A DNA stretch of 8,017 nucleotides from Lachnospiraceae bacterium (GCA_021202575.1 JAJQCU010000054.1:1-8017), one strand, 5' to 3'; counted from the stretch's first letter, positions 1 to 6,787 are shown. A program made the numbers and translations. Notes: generated by a model not told the origin, from the sequence alone.

Positions 1-485
1 GTGCAGAAGGACTTAAAATCATGCTCCCCGATCAGGTAACCCGCCGCCATATTCATCCGTTCCACATCACAGGGGAAATAAGTAAAATGGCTGTACAGTC
101 TCCTCGTCGGATCAGGAAAGGCCGCGTTGATAATTTTATATTCGTAGGTTTTTTGAGTGCGGCATTTTTTCAGGTCAAAATCCAGGGCTGTCTCCCGGGA
201 CTCCGTGATGCGGATATCCTCCGGCAGTCTCTGATTTAGAGCGTAACATATTTTCTGTGCAGGAATTCTCGCACAGGTATCAAAAACCGCGATGTTGCAC
301 AGAGCGTGAACTCCAGCATCCGTCCTGCTGGCTCCTGTCACAGTGATTTTTTCACGCAAAAGCCCGGTCAGAGCTTCCTCAAGAGTCTCCTGTATGGTGA
401 CGCCGTTTTGTTGTCTCTGCCAGCCATGATAGGCGGTGCCGTCGTAGGCTACCCGCAGCAGCACTCTTTTCTTTTCCCCTTCCAT
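1..485 (-). CDS. truA: tRNA pseudouridine(38-40) synthase TruA, N-terminal part (runs off the window)
   Basis: Converts uridines 38-40 of the tRNA anticodon arm to pseudouridine. About 161 codons are visible and the frame has no stop before the window edge; the family is usually 240-270 residues, so roughly the last third is missing. The N-terminus carries VAYDGTAYHGWQ (residues 12-23), then SRTDAGVHA (53-61) with the catalytic aspartate at D56, then KTYEYKI (112-118) holding the conserved tyrosine region, and GEHDFKSFC (153-161). The SRTDAGVHA and RKC-like variants are those I associate with clostridial TruA. The start is the ATG at 485, with GAGGAG five bases upstream. It is the last visible gene of the ecfA1-ecfA2-ecfT-truA block, a Bacillota arrangement. 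The frame stays open upstream to the ecfT stop, but the homologous region begins just after this ATG. Confidence 0.95.
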   Translation of the reverse strand, partial: MEGEKKRVLLRVAYDGTAYHGWQRQQNGVTIQETLEEALTGLLREKITVTGASRTDAGVHALCNIAVFDTCARIPAQKICYALNQRLPEDIRITESRETALDFDLKKCRTQKTYEYKIINAAFPDPTRRLYSHFTYFPCDVERMNMAAGYLIGEHDFKSFC

Positions 486-557
486 AAAGCTCCTCACAGT
501 CGTCAAAGCTACGCCTCTGCCTTTGTATCCGGAAGCGTTACGATTCACAGCCTGGAA

Positions 558-1358
558 TCAGAAGAATCTTCCTATAAAAATATCCACCGCCATAAAGGCA
601 AAAATCAACAGGTATGCCGTCTTGTCCGTGCGGTTGTAAATCAATGGGTTCATTTTGGTCCGTCCCTCGCCGCCTCTGTAGCAGCGGGCCTCCATGGCCA
701 GCGCCAGGTCATTTGCCCGCCGGAAAGCCGAGATGAATAAGGGCACCAGCAGCGGAACCAGAGCCTTCGCCTTATCCAGCAGATTGCCGCCCTCAAAATC
801 CGCGCCCCTGGCCTGCTGCGCTTTCATGATCTTGTCCGTTTCTTCCAGTAAAATCGGAATAAACCGCAGCGCGATGGACATCATCATGGCCACCTCATGC
901 ACCGGAACCTTCAGATATTTCAGCGGCCTGAGCCCTTTCTCCATCCCATCCGTCAGCTGATTGGGCGTGGTGGTAAAGGTCATCATTGAGGTCCCGATGA
1001 TCAGCATCACCAGGCGCCACCCCATGAAAACCGCTGTCCTTAATCCCTCCCATGTCACCTTGATAAACCCGATTTGAAAAATAATGTTTCCATCCGTCAG
1101 AAACAGGTTGAAAATCACAGTGATCATCAGCAGAAGAATAATTGATTTCAACCCCCTTATAATATATCTAAAGGGAACCCTCGACAGATGAATGACCTCC
1201 GCCAGAGCCAGCGTCGCGATCAGATATCCCCATACATTATTTATCAGAAATAAATCCACCAGAAAAAGGACCGTGCCTGCCAGCTTCACTCTGGGATCCA
1301 GCCGATGGATCACGGAATCTGTCTGGTAATATTGCCCCAGTGTAATATCCCGAATCAT
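558..1358 (-). CDS. ecfT: Energy-coupling factor transporter transmembrane protein EcfT
   Basis: Membrane scaffold of a group II ECF transporter; it links the EcfA1/EcfA2 ATPases to interchangeable vitamin-binding S-components. The 266-residue protein is the usual family length. Hydrophobic segments lie near residues 25-40, 43-57, 70-87, 108-128, 196-212 and 247-263. The cytoplasmic coupling helices carry the two family motifs: A183-R184-G185 in QQARGADFEGG, and AMEARCYRGGEGRTKM (221-236), where the second motif reads ARC rather than ARG. As I recall, that variant is seen in related proteins. The start codon overlaps the ecfA2 stop (ATGA, 1355-1358), implying translational coupling. An AAAGGA site six bases upstream lies inside the end of ecfA2. 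TruA follows 72 bases after the TGA stop. Confidence 0.96.
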   Translation of the reverse strand: MIRDITLGQYYQTDSVIHRLDPRVKLAGTVLFLVDLFLINNVWGYLIATLALAEVIHLSRVPFRYIIRGLKSIILLLMITVIFNLFLTDGNIIFQIGFIKVTWEGLRTAVFMGWRLVMLIIGTSMMTFTTTPNQLTDGMEKGLRPLKYLKVPVHEVAMMMSIALRFIPILLEETDKIMKAQQARGADFEGGNLLDKAKALVPLLVPLFISAFRRANDLALAMEARCYRGGEGRTKMNPLIYNRTDKTAYLLIFAFMAVDIFIGRFF

Positions 1359-2344
1359 AATCTGTCCTTTCCTGTCATTGTGCCGCCGTCCTTTGATTCG
1401 TTCTCTTTCCCTGTCATGCCGTCCTTTTTCCGCATGATTTTTTCGGGCATTGTACTCTCACCGTTCATCCCTGCTTCTCCGGAAACCGCCTCATATTTCC
1501 CGAGCGCCGCCGCGATATTATCCGCCGCCGCTTCCAGAGTAATGATGTCTGTGTCCACATCCAGGCCCATCTTTTTCAATCCGTAAAGAGCGTAGGTCAC
1601 CTGAGGCGCGGCCAGCCCGATCTTCTCCAGCTCCTCGTAATGTCCAAAGACCTCCTGCGGCTTTCCGTCATAGACAATCTGTCCCTGATTCATCACCACA
1701 ATCCGGCTCACATATTGGGCCACGTCCTCCATGCTGTGGGAAATCAGCACCACCGTCATCCCTGTCTTTTCCCGCAGCGACGCCACCAGATTTAAGATTT
1801 CCTCTCTTCCCTGGGGGTCCAGCCCGGCGGTGGGTTCATCCAGGATCAGAACCCCCGGCTTCATGGCCAGAACCCCGGCAATCGCCGCCCGCCTTTTCTG
1901 TCCACCGGAAAGCTCAAAGGGAGACCGCTTATAATACTCCTCCCCCAGCCCCACCAGAGTCAGCGCTTCCTTCGCTTCCTTTTCGGCCTCCTCCGCGGAC
2001 AGGCCCATATTCTTCGGGCCAAAGCAGACGTCGCTGAGCACATCCACCTCGAAAAGCTGGTGCTCCGGATACTGGAAAACAAGCCCCACCCTCCGGCGCA
2101 GCTCTTTCATGGAAAATCCGTCCGCGTAGATATTTTCTCCGTCAAGATATATCGTGCCTGACGTGGCCCTGATCAGGCCGTTCATATGCTGAACCAGAGT
2201 GGACTTCCCGGAGCCGGTATGGCCGATCAGTCCAATAAATTCCCCGTCGCGTATTTCCAGATTGATATCCTTCAGGGCATGGACCGCCAGCTCGGTTCCC
2301 TGTCCATACTCATAATTTACATGCTCAAGCTTTAACATAACCAC
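1355..2344 (-). CDS. ecfA2: Energy-coupling factor ATPase EcfA2, with an unusual C-terminal tail
   Basis: ATP-hydrolysing subunit of the ECF vitamin transporter, expected to pair with EcfA1 on the cytoplasmic face of EcfT. The motifs are in order: Walker A GHTGSGKST (41-49), Q-loop Q91 in VFQYPEHQ, signature LSGGQKRR (145-152), Walker B VLILDEP (165-171), D-loop GLDP, and switch histidine H203 in ISHSM. The protein has 329 residues, against about 280-290 in the family. The excess is a low-complexity Met/Gly/Lys/Glu tail (about 286-329) containing an imperfect repeat (GMTGKE and TMTGKD). The first in-frame start is a GTG at 2344, four bases after GGAGAG. An in-frame ATG at 2338 (ten bases after it) is an alternative that would remove two residues. 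EcfA2 rather than EcfA1 is assigned by its second position, as in Bacillus. Confidence 0.95.
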   Translation of the reverse strand: MVMLKLEHVNYEYGQGTELAVHALKDINLEIRDGEFIGLIGHTGSGKSTLVQHMNGLIRATSGTIYLDGENIYADGFSMKELRRRVGLVFQYPEHQLFEVDVLSDVCFGPKNMGLSAEEAEKEAKEALTLVGLGEEYYKRSPFELSGGQKRRAAIAGVLAMKPGVLILDEPTAGLDPQGREEILNLVASLREKTGMTVVLISHSMEDVAQYVSRIVVMNQGQIVYDGKPQEVFGHYEELEKIGLAAPQVTYALYGLKKMGLDVDTDIITLEAAADNIAAALGKYEAVSGEAGMNGESTMPEKIMRKKDGMTGKENESKDGGTMTGKDRL

Positions 2345-2354
2345 ATATCTCTCC

Positions 2355-2374
2355 GCGGCGAATGAATCCGCCGC
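2355..2374 (-). other. GC-rich hairpin between ecfA1 and ecfA2
   Basis: A six-base perfect stem (GCGGCG paired with CGCCGC) with an eight-base loop starts at the first base after the ecfA1 stop and ends exactly where the ecfA2 ribosome binding site (GGAGAG) begins. There is no U-run, so it is not a terminator. The position suggests an mRNA stability or translation-rate element within the operon, but that role is inferred. Confidence 0.5.
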
Positions 2375-3268
2375 TCAAATGGCCGCTGTCCGCGTATTCA
2401 TCAGCTTTTTCAGTTCCGCCAGAAGCTCCTCTATCGTCAGAATGCCGTCAGGGAGCGCAACACCGCGCTTTTTCAGCTCGTCCGCCAGTAAGGTCGCCTG
2501 AGGCAGAGTCATGTGAAGCCCTTTCAACTCCTCCACTCTGGAAAAGACCTCCCTGGGCGTTCCCTGAAGGGCCATATGTCCCTGATCCATCACAAAGATT
2601 CTGTCCGCGTCCACCGTCTCTTCCATATAGTGGGTGATAAGCAGGATCGTAATCCCCTCCACCTGATTCAAAGCTTTCACCGCCCGAATCACTTCCTTGC
2701 GCCCACTGGGGTCCAGCATGGCTGTGGGCTCATCCAGCACGATACATTTGGGGTGCATGGCCAGGACGCCCGCAATGGAAACCCGCTGCTTCTGTCCCCC
2801 GGACAGCTTATTGGGGGAATACTTCCGGTATTCATACATGCCTACTACACGCAGGCTCTCCTCCACTCTCTCCCAGATCTGCTCCGTGGGAACTCCCAGA
2901 TTCTCCGGGCCAAAGCCCACGTCCTCCTCCACCACCTGGCTGATGATCTGATTGTCAGGATTCTGAAATACCATTCCGGCGCGCTGGCGAACCTCCCAGA
3001 GATTTTCCTCTCTGGATGTATCCAGGCCATCCACCCAGACTGTGCCGCCGGTAGGGAAAAGAATCCCGTTGATGTGCTTGGCCAGGGTGGATTTTCCGGA
3101 TCCGTTATGCCCCAGAATCGCCACAAAATCTCCCTGCTTTACATCCAGCTCCACGTTGTCCAGAGCCCGATAATAACCGGCCTCGTTGCCGTCCTCGTCC
3201 CGCACCACGTAATCGTACTGCAGGCCTTCTGTCCTTATAATGTTTTGTAAGTGCTGCTTTAATTTCAT
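2375..3268 (-). CDS. ecfA1: Energy-coupling factor ATPase EcfA1
   Basis: First ATPase of the ECF module, paired with EcfA2 to power vitamin uptake through EcfT and separately encoded S-components. The protein has 297 residues, normal to slightly long. Motifs: Walker A GHNGSGKST (53-61), Q-loop Q102 in VFQNPDNQ, signature LSGGQKQR (155-162), Walker B CIVLDEP (175-181), D-loop MLDP, and switch histidine H213 in ITHYMEE. All catalytic elements are intact. The N-terminus has about ten residues before the usual first beta strand (IRTEGLQYDY). The ATG at 3268 is supported by AAAGG eight bases upstream. It follows the rplQ terminator, so it needs either read-through from the ribosomal operon or a promoter I could not identify in the 93-nt gap. 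It lies 30 bases before ecfA2. Confidence 0.96.
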   Translation of the reverse strand: MKLKQHLQNIIRTEGLQYDYVVRDEDGNEAGYYRALDNVELDVKQGDFVAILGHNGSGKSTLAKHINGILFPTGGTVWVDGLDTSREENLWEVRQRAGMVFQNPDNQIISQVVEEDVGFGPENLGVPTEQIWERVEESLRVVGMYEYRKYSPNKLSGGQKQRVSIAGVLAMHPKCIVLDEPTAMLDPSGRKEVIRAVKALNQVEGITILLITHYMEETVDADRIFVMDQGHMALQGTPREVFSRVEELKGLHMTLPQATLLADELKKRGVALPDGILTIEELLAELKKLMNTRTAAI

Positions 3269-3309
3269 GCCATATACCTTTTATAATGAGCGGCCGATGG
3301 TTGTACGGT

Positions 3310-3344
3310 AAAAAGAAAGAGGAACCAGACCTCCCGGCTCCTCT
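3310..3344 (-). terminator. Intrinsic terminator after rplQ
   Basis: An eleven-base-pair stem (AGAGGAGCCGG with CTGGTTCCTCT, two G-U pairs) with a five-base loop is followed by TTCTTTTT. It begins 17 bases after the rplQ stop. It is the strongest terminator shape in the window and marks the likely end of the ribosomal-protein transcript, with ecfA1 beginning 42 bases beyond the U-run. Confidence 0.9.
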
Positions 3345-3361
3345 CATTCATATTTTCTGAC

Positions 3362-3898
3362 TTATACAAGCTCTAACAGAACTTCCATGGCGCCGTCGCC
3401 CTTACGGGTGCCGATCTTGACAATTCTGGTATAGCCGCCCTGACGATTGGCGTATTTGGGTCCGTACTCGTCAAACAGCTTTGCGGGAAGATCCAGCTTT
3501 TTGGTATTCCTCTTTTTGCCCTTATTGGACTCGGGGACAATGGTCACAGGATTTAAAACCCTGAGCATCTTGCGCCTGGCTACCATTCTGGAGGGAAGGT
3601 CCTTTTTGATCTCCTTGTCAACGGTGGTGTACTTTGTCACCTTTTTGCCGTCCACAACCTCCTTCACACGCTTGCCGTCCTTGTCCCTCTCCGGAACCTT
3701 CGCGGCCACAGTTACGGTCTCATAATTGTCCTTTTCCTTTACAGCCAACGCGATCAGGCCGTCAACGATTTTCGCTACTTCCTTGGCCTTCGCCTCCGTG
3801 GTAACGATCTTGCCGTTGGCGATCACCGCGGTCACCTGATTTCTCAGCAGAGCTTTTCTCTGTGAGGATGTTCTTCCTAACTTTCTGTATACGGACAT
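3362..3898 (-). CDS. rplQ: Large ribosomal subunit protein bL17, enlarged form
   Basis: Structural protein of the 50S subunit near the peptide exit tunnel. The N-terminal core RKLGRTSSQRKALLRN (5-20) and the C-terminal core FDEYGPKYANRQGGYTRIVK (142-161) are typical of L17. At 178 residues it is about 55-60 longer than the usual 112-127. The extra length is a charged block at about residues 56-102, and a second, shorter Lys-rich stretch at about 116-134, between the conserved helices. As far as I recall, Lachnospiraceae L17 proteins carry comparable insertions, so it is probably a lineage trait and not an assembly error. The ATG at 3898 is preceded by AAGGAGG six bases upstream. A 139-nt gap separates it from rpoA; only weak hairpins are visible there. 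A strong terminator follows. Confidence 0.97.
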   Translation of the reverse strand: MSVYRKLGRTSSQRKALLRNQVTAVIANGKIVTTEAKAKEVAKIVDGLIALAVKEKDNYETVTVAAKVPERDKDGKRVKEVVDGKKVTKYTTVDKEIKKDLPSRMVARRKMLRVLNPVTIVPESNKGKKRNTKKLDLPAKLFDEYGPKYANRQGGYTRIVKIGTRKGDGAMEVLLELV

Positions 3899-4037
3899 GT
3901 ACTGCCTCCTTCACTCAAGCTCCATCCCTCCACGCCGATGGCCTTACTGGAAGGGTGTATTTTTACTCAATTATGAAATCACCCGCGGCGCTCTTCGGAC
4001 TTACCCGGCAGGCGTATCATCTCTTGAAATTATTCTG

Positions 4038-4994
4038 TTACTCTTCAGAATCGCTGAACTGAAGGCCAAGCTCCTTGATCTTCGCCTGTACCTCTTCCAG
4101 CGACTTGCGGCCCAGGTTGCGAACCTTCATCATATCCTCAGGAGTCTTATTAATCAGCTCCTGGACAGTGTTGATACCCGCGCGCTTCAGGCAATTGTAG
4201 GAACGCACTGACAGCTCCAGCTCATCGATGCTCATCTCCAGCAGCTTCTCGCTCTCACTGTCCTCTTTTTCAACCATTACTTCCGCGGTCTTCGCGTTCT
4301 CGGAAAGGTCTATGAAAAGACTCAGATGCTCGCTCAGCACCTTTGCGGCGAGGCTGACGGCCTCATCAGGTACCAGTGTGCCGTTGGTGTTGACATCCAG
4401 CGTCAGCTTGTCGTAGTCTGTCTGCTGGCCGACACGGGTATTCTCCACCGTCACATTCACACGCTCCACAGGAGTATAAATAGAGTCAATGGCCAATACG
4501 CCGATCGGCAGGTCTTCACTCTTATTTTTCTCCGCGCTGACATAGCCTCTTCCCTTATTGATGGTCAACTCCATGAACAGCTTGGTGTCCTTGCCGCTCA
4601 GAGTCGCGATGGTCTGATCAGGGTTCATAATCTCAATATCCTGATCCACCTGAATATCCGATGCTTTTACAACACCTTCGCCGGTGTAATCGATAATCGC
4701 AGTCTTGGCCTCAGAAGTCTCGCTGTAATTCTTGATCGCGAGGCTCTTAATGTTCATGATGATCTCTGTCACATCCTCCTTGACGCCGGGGATGGAGCTG
4801 ACTTCGTGCTGAACGCCCTCAATCTTAATGTGCGTCACTGCCGCGCCAGGTAAAGATGAAAGCATAATTCTTCTTAAGGAGTTGCCCAGAGTAATTCCAT
4901 ACCCTCTTTCCAGTGGTTCTACAACGAATCTCCCGTACTTTTTGTCTTCAGAGATTTCTGCTACCTCAATATTTGGTCTCTCAAAATCAAACAC
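4038..4994 (-). CDS. rpoA: DNA-directed RNA polymerase alpha subunit
   Basis: The alpha subunit dimerises to nucleate RNA polymerase assembly, and its C-terminal domain contacts UP elements and activators. From the chosen start it has 318 residues, normal for the family. The N-terminal domain carries [14 protein letters not shown] (37-50), the dimer and beta-contact region. After an acidic linker (EKEDSESEK), the C-terminal domain carries [11 protein letters not shown] (263-273), with R264 matching the DNA-contacting R265 of E. coli, and [10 protein letters not shown]. The frame opens earlier, at a GTG at 5027, but the GTG at 4994 has AAGGAGG seven bases upstream and gives the expected [11 protein letters not shown]-terminus. 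It lies downstream of the structured 5029-5235 element and upstream of rplQ, the usual order. Confidence 0.98.
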   Translation of the reverse strand: MFDFERPNIEVAEISEDKKYGRFVVEPLERGYGITLGNSLRRIMLSSLPGAAVTHIKIEGVQHEVSSIPGVKEDVTEIIMNIKSLAIKNYSETSEAKTAIIDYTGEGVVKASDIQVDQDIEIMNPDQTIATLSGKDTKLFMELTINKGRGYVSAEKNKSEDLPIGVLAIDSIYTPVERVNVTVENTRVGQQTDYDKLTLDVNTNGTLVPDEAVSLAAKVLSEHLSLFIDLSENAKTAEVMVEKEDSESEKLLEMSIDELELSVRSYNCLKRAGINTVQELINKTPEDMMKVRNLGRKSLEEVQAKIKELGLQFSDSEE

Positions 4995-5001
4995 TGTATG
5001 T

Positions 5002-5008
5002 CCTCCTT
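5002..5008 (-). promoter_or_regulatory. Ribosome binding site that sets the rpoA start
   Basis: AAGGAGG, complementary to the 3' end of 16S rRNA, sits seven bases before the GTG at 4994. The upstream in-frame GTG at 5027 has no comparable site and would add eleven residues absent from the family. The site lies 21 bases beyond the end of the structured element, in sequence predicted to be single-stranded. Confidence 0.85.
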
Positions 5009-5028
5009 TTTGAACTCTTTGATGCACA

Positions 5029-5235
5029 AATGTTACTATTCACAGACGACTTGAAAATATAAACAGACCTGTCAAGCGTAGTGTGCTTGTAAAGGGCTGA
5101 TTATATTTTCAAGGAGACTGAGAATCAGTCACTTCACCCACATAAGCAAAAAGATGAGCGGCGCTTTTTGCCGCGCCGGACAGCTTGCTGGACGCTTTTG
5201 CGCATGTGGGAGAAGCGGCTGTGAATAGTGACATT
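5029..5235 (-). other. Four-way cloverleaf-like inverted-repeat element between rpsD and rpoA (candidate RNA element or MITE)
   Basis: The element is closed by a terminal inverted repeat, 5029-5045 against 5219-5235, matching 16 of 17 bases. Three hairpin arms lie inside. Arm A (5050-5113) has a perfect 13-bp base (5050-5062 with 5101-5113), then 3-bp and 3-bp steps separated by single mismatches, and a CAAGC/GCTTG tip (5073-5077, 5085-5089). Arm B (5116-5130) is a perfect 6-bp hairpin with a 3-base loop. Arm C (5137-5210) has CCCACAT/ATGTGGG, then GCAAAA/TTTTGC, and an inner GC stem (5159-5164 with 5173-5178). It starts ten bases after the rpsD stop and ends before the rpoA ribosome binding site. 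I found no reading frame and no clear target-site duplication. It could be a cis-acting RNA, an RNase III processing site or an inserted miniature element; I cannot choose from sequence alone. Confidence 0.75.
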
Positions 5236-5245
5236 AAACTGGCAA

Positions 5246-5839
5246 TTACTTGGAATACAACTCGACGATCAGCATCTCGTTTACCGGTACATCAATCTGT
5301 TCTCTGGTAGGAAGCGCTTTCACAGTACCCTTTAAGGAATCAATATCTACATCCATCCACTCCGGGGTCAGCCTGCCGCCGGTCACCTCGAGGATTTCCT
5401 TATATCTGGTCAGAGATTTGGATTTCTCCCTGATCTCAATCACATCGCCGGCCTTGACACGGTAGGAGGGAATATTCACACATTTGCCGTTTACCAGCAC
5501 ATGCTTGTGGTCAACGATCTGTCTCGCCTCGCGGCGGGTACGCGCAAAGTTCATCCGGAACACCACATTGTCCAGACGGCTCTCCAGCATGATCATCAGG
5601 TTTTCACCGGTCATGCCCTTCATTCTGTCAGCCTTCTCATAATAATTGCGGAAGGGCTTCTCAAGGACACCATAGATGAATTTCGCCTTCTGCTTCTCTC
5701 TCATCTGGGTGCCGTACTCACTTACCTTCTTGCCCGCTCTCGCAAAGTTTCTCTTGGATTTCTTGTCATAGCCAAGCACGCTGGGCTCAATCCCAAGCGA
5801 GCGGCATTTCTTCAAAACCGGAGTTCTGTCTACTGCCAT
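5246..5839 (-). CDS. rpsD: Small ribosomal subunit protein uS4, zinc-free form
   Basis: Primary 16S rRNA-binding protein that starts 30S assembly, and in several bacteria a translational autoregulator. The 197-residue length is normal. The N-terminal half includes [13 protein letters not shown] and [20 protein letters not shown] (41-60). The S4 RNA-binding domain spans about 85-140, with [13 protein letters not shown] (84-96), [13 protein letters not shown] and VLVNGK. The four-cysteine N-terminal zinc site of C+ S4 proteins is absent: only C12 and C120 are present, so this is the C- type. The start at 5839 has AGGA about ten bases upstream, a weak site. It follows rpsK by 106 bases and precedes the cloverleaf element. 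If S4 regulates this operon, the structured gaps around it are the places to look. Confidence 0.97.
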   Translation of the reverse strand: MAVDRTPVLKKCRSLGIEPSVLGYDKKSKRNFARAGKKVSEYGTQMREKQKAKFIYGVLEKPFRNYYEKADRMKGMTGENLMIMLESRLDNVVFRMNFARTRREARQIVDHKHVLVNGKCVNIPSYRVKAGDVIEIREKSKSLTRYKEILEVTGGRLTPEWMDVDIDSLKGTVKALPTREQIDVPVNEMLIVELYSK

Positions 5840-5872
5840 TTTATTATTTTCCTTTCAGATTATTGTTTACAG

Positions 5873-5938
5873 CGCGGCTTAATCTGCCGCGTCTTCGTCC
5901 AACTCTCCCATGTGCGGATACAGCGATCACTGTGCCGC
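5873..5938 (-). other. Two hairpins in the rpsK-rpsD gap
   Basis: In mRNA order, the first hairpin pairs 5935-5938 with 5914-5917 (GCGG/CCGC) and continues into ACAG/CTGT around a six-base loop. The second is a perfect 6-bp CGCGGC/GCCGCG stem (5886-5891 with 5873-5878) with a seven-base loop. Neither has a U-run, so they are not terminators. They lie in the rpsD leader, where they could affect S4 translation; that role is inferred. Confidence 0.5.
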
Positions 5939-5945
5939 TGAGAGA

Positions 5946-6341
5946 TTATACACGCCTGCGCTTCGGCGGGCGGCAGCCGTTGTGCGGCACCGGTGTAACA
6001 TCAGTAATGCTGGTAACCTCCAGCCCTGCTGTATTCAGTGCGCGGATTGCAGCCTCGCGTCCGGAACCCGGACCCTTCACAAAAACATCTACTGTCTTTA
6101 ATCCATGCACCATGGCAGCCTTGGTAGCTGTCTCAGCAGCCGTCTGTGCAGCATAAGGAGTAGATTTCCTTGAACCTCTAAATCCCAGACCGCCGGCGGA
6201 AGCCCAGCTTAAGGCATTGCCCTGCGCATCTGTCAACGTCACGATGGTGTTGTTGAAGGATGCCTGGATATGTGCCTGTCCGTGTTCAACGTTTTTCTTA
6301 ACGCGCTTTTTTGTCACTTTTTTGGTAACTTTTTTAGCCAT
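5946..6341 (-). CDS. rpsK: Small ribosomal subunit protein uS11
   Basis: Component of the 30S platform, contacting 16S rRNA near the E-site mRNA path. The 131-residue length is typical. Family signatures: [15 protein letters not shown] (24-38), [14 protein letters not shown] (53-66), [13 protein letters not shown] (90-102) and the C-terminal [13 protein letters not shown] (119-131). The basic N-terminus contains a short tandem KKVT repeat (residues 3-10) and is Lys-rich through 16. The start at 6341 has only a weak ribosome binding site (TAGG ten bases upstream), but is fixed by the reading frame and family alignment. It lies 38 bases after rpsM, as part of the rpmJ-rpsM-rpsK-rpsD series. Confidence 0.98.
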   Translation of the reverse strand: MAKKVTKKVTKKRVKKNVEHGQAHIQASFNNTIVTLTDAQGNALSWASAGGLGFRGSRKSTPYAAQTAAETATKAAMVHGLKTVDVFVKGPGSGREAAIRALNTAGLEVTSITDVTPVPHNGCRPPKRRRV

Positions 6342-6379
6342 TTTAAACTAACCTACTTTCTTTCCTTTGATGAACTGTG

Positions 6380-6748
6380 TTACTTCTTCTTGCCCGCAAC
6401 GGTCTTCTTCTTGCCTTTTCTGGTTCTCGCGTTGGTCTTTGTATTCTGACCGCGGACCGGCAGACCCTTACGATGGCGGATACCCCTGTAGCAGCCGATC
6501 TCCTGCAGCCTCTTGATGTTTAAGGCAACCTCTCTCCTCAGATCGCCCTCCACCATGTAGGATTTATCGATCACTTCACTGATCTTCTTGATCTCATCAT
6601 CTGTCAGATCTCTGACGCGGGTGTCAGGGTTGACGCCTGCCTCCGCCAGGATCTTGTTGGAGCTTGTTCTGCCGATGCCGTAGATATAGGTCAGGCCAAT
6701 CTCTACGCGCTTCTCTCTGGGTAAATCAACACCTGCGATACGAGCCAT
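6380..6748 (-). CDS. rpsM: Small ribosomal subunit protein uS13
   Basis: 30S head protein contacting P-site tRNA and forming bridges to the 50S subunit. The 122-residue length matches the family. It opens with [21 protein letters not shown], carries a [11 protein letters not shown] helix-turn segment (24-34), and has the signature [13 protein letters not shown] (89-101) followed by the basic tail [17 protein letters not shown]. The ATG at 6748 has GAGGAG eight bases upstream. The preceding 235-nt gap is unusually long and strongly structured, occupying the same place as the S4-controlled alpha-operon leader of E. coli. Confidence 0.98.
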   Translation of the reverse strand: MARIAGVDLPREKRVEIGLTYIYGIGRTSSNKILAEAGVNPDTRVRDLTDDEIKKISEVIDKSYMVEGDLRREVALNIKRLQEIGCYRGIRHRKGLPVRGQNTKTNARTRKGKKKTVAGKKK

Positions 6749-6787
6749 TTACGTTTCTCCTCCATTTCAGCCATATTTCGCTTCTGT

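Noticed and set aside
306..740. A 144-codon plus-strand frame across truA and the end of ecfT
   Set aside because: It lies opposite two clear genes, shows no family motif, and its start has no convincing ribosome binding site.
2366..2377. A 12-base match (TGAGCGGCGGAT on the minus strand) shared with 7600-7611
   Set aside because: The two contexts differ completely outside the match, and one copy includes a stop codon; a 12-mer match of GC-rich sequence is most likely chance.
2513..3250. A 245-codon open frame on the plus strand opposite ecfA1
   Set aside because: It is the antisense shadow of a fully conserved ABC ATPase, has no recognisable domain, and its length is explained by the codon composition of the real gene.
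3105..3347. An 80-codon minus-strand frame overlapping the start of ecfA1 and the rplQ terminator
   Set aside because: It is out of frame with ecfA1, starts inside the terminator stem and has a low-complexity Arg/Gly sequence typical of a shadow frame.
3899..4037. Possible regulatory structure in the rpoA-rplQ gap
   Set aside because: Only weak pairings (for example CCCTTCC with GGAGGG with a bulge) are seen, none clearly better than expected for this composition.
4995..5027. Upstream GTG at 5027 as the rpoA start
   Set aside because: It adds eleven residues not found in the family and lacks the strong AAGGAGG that precedes the GTG at 4994.
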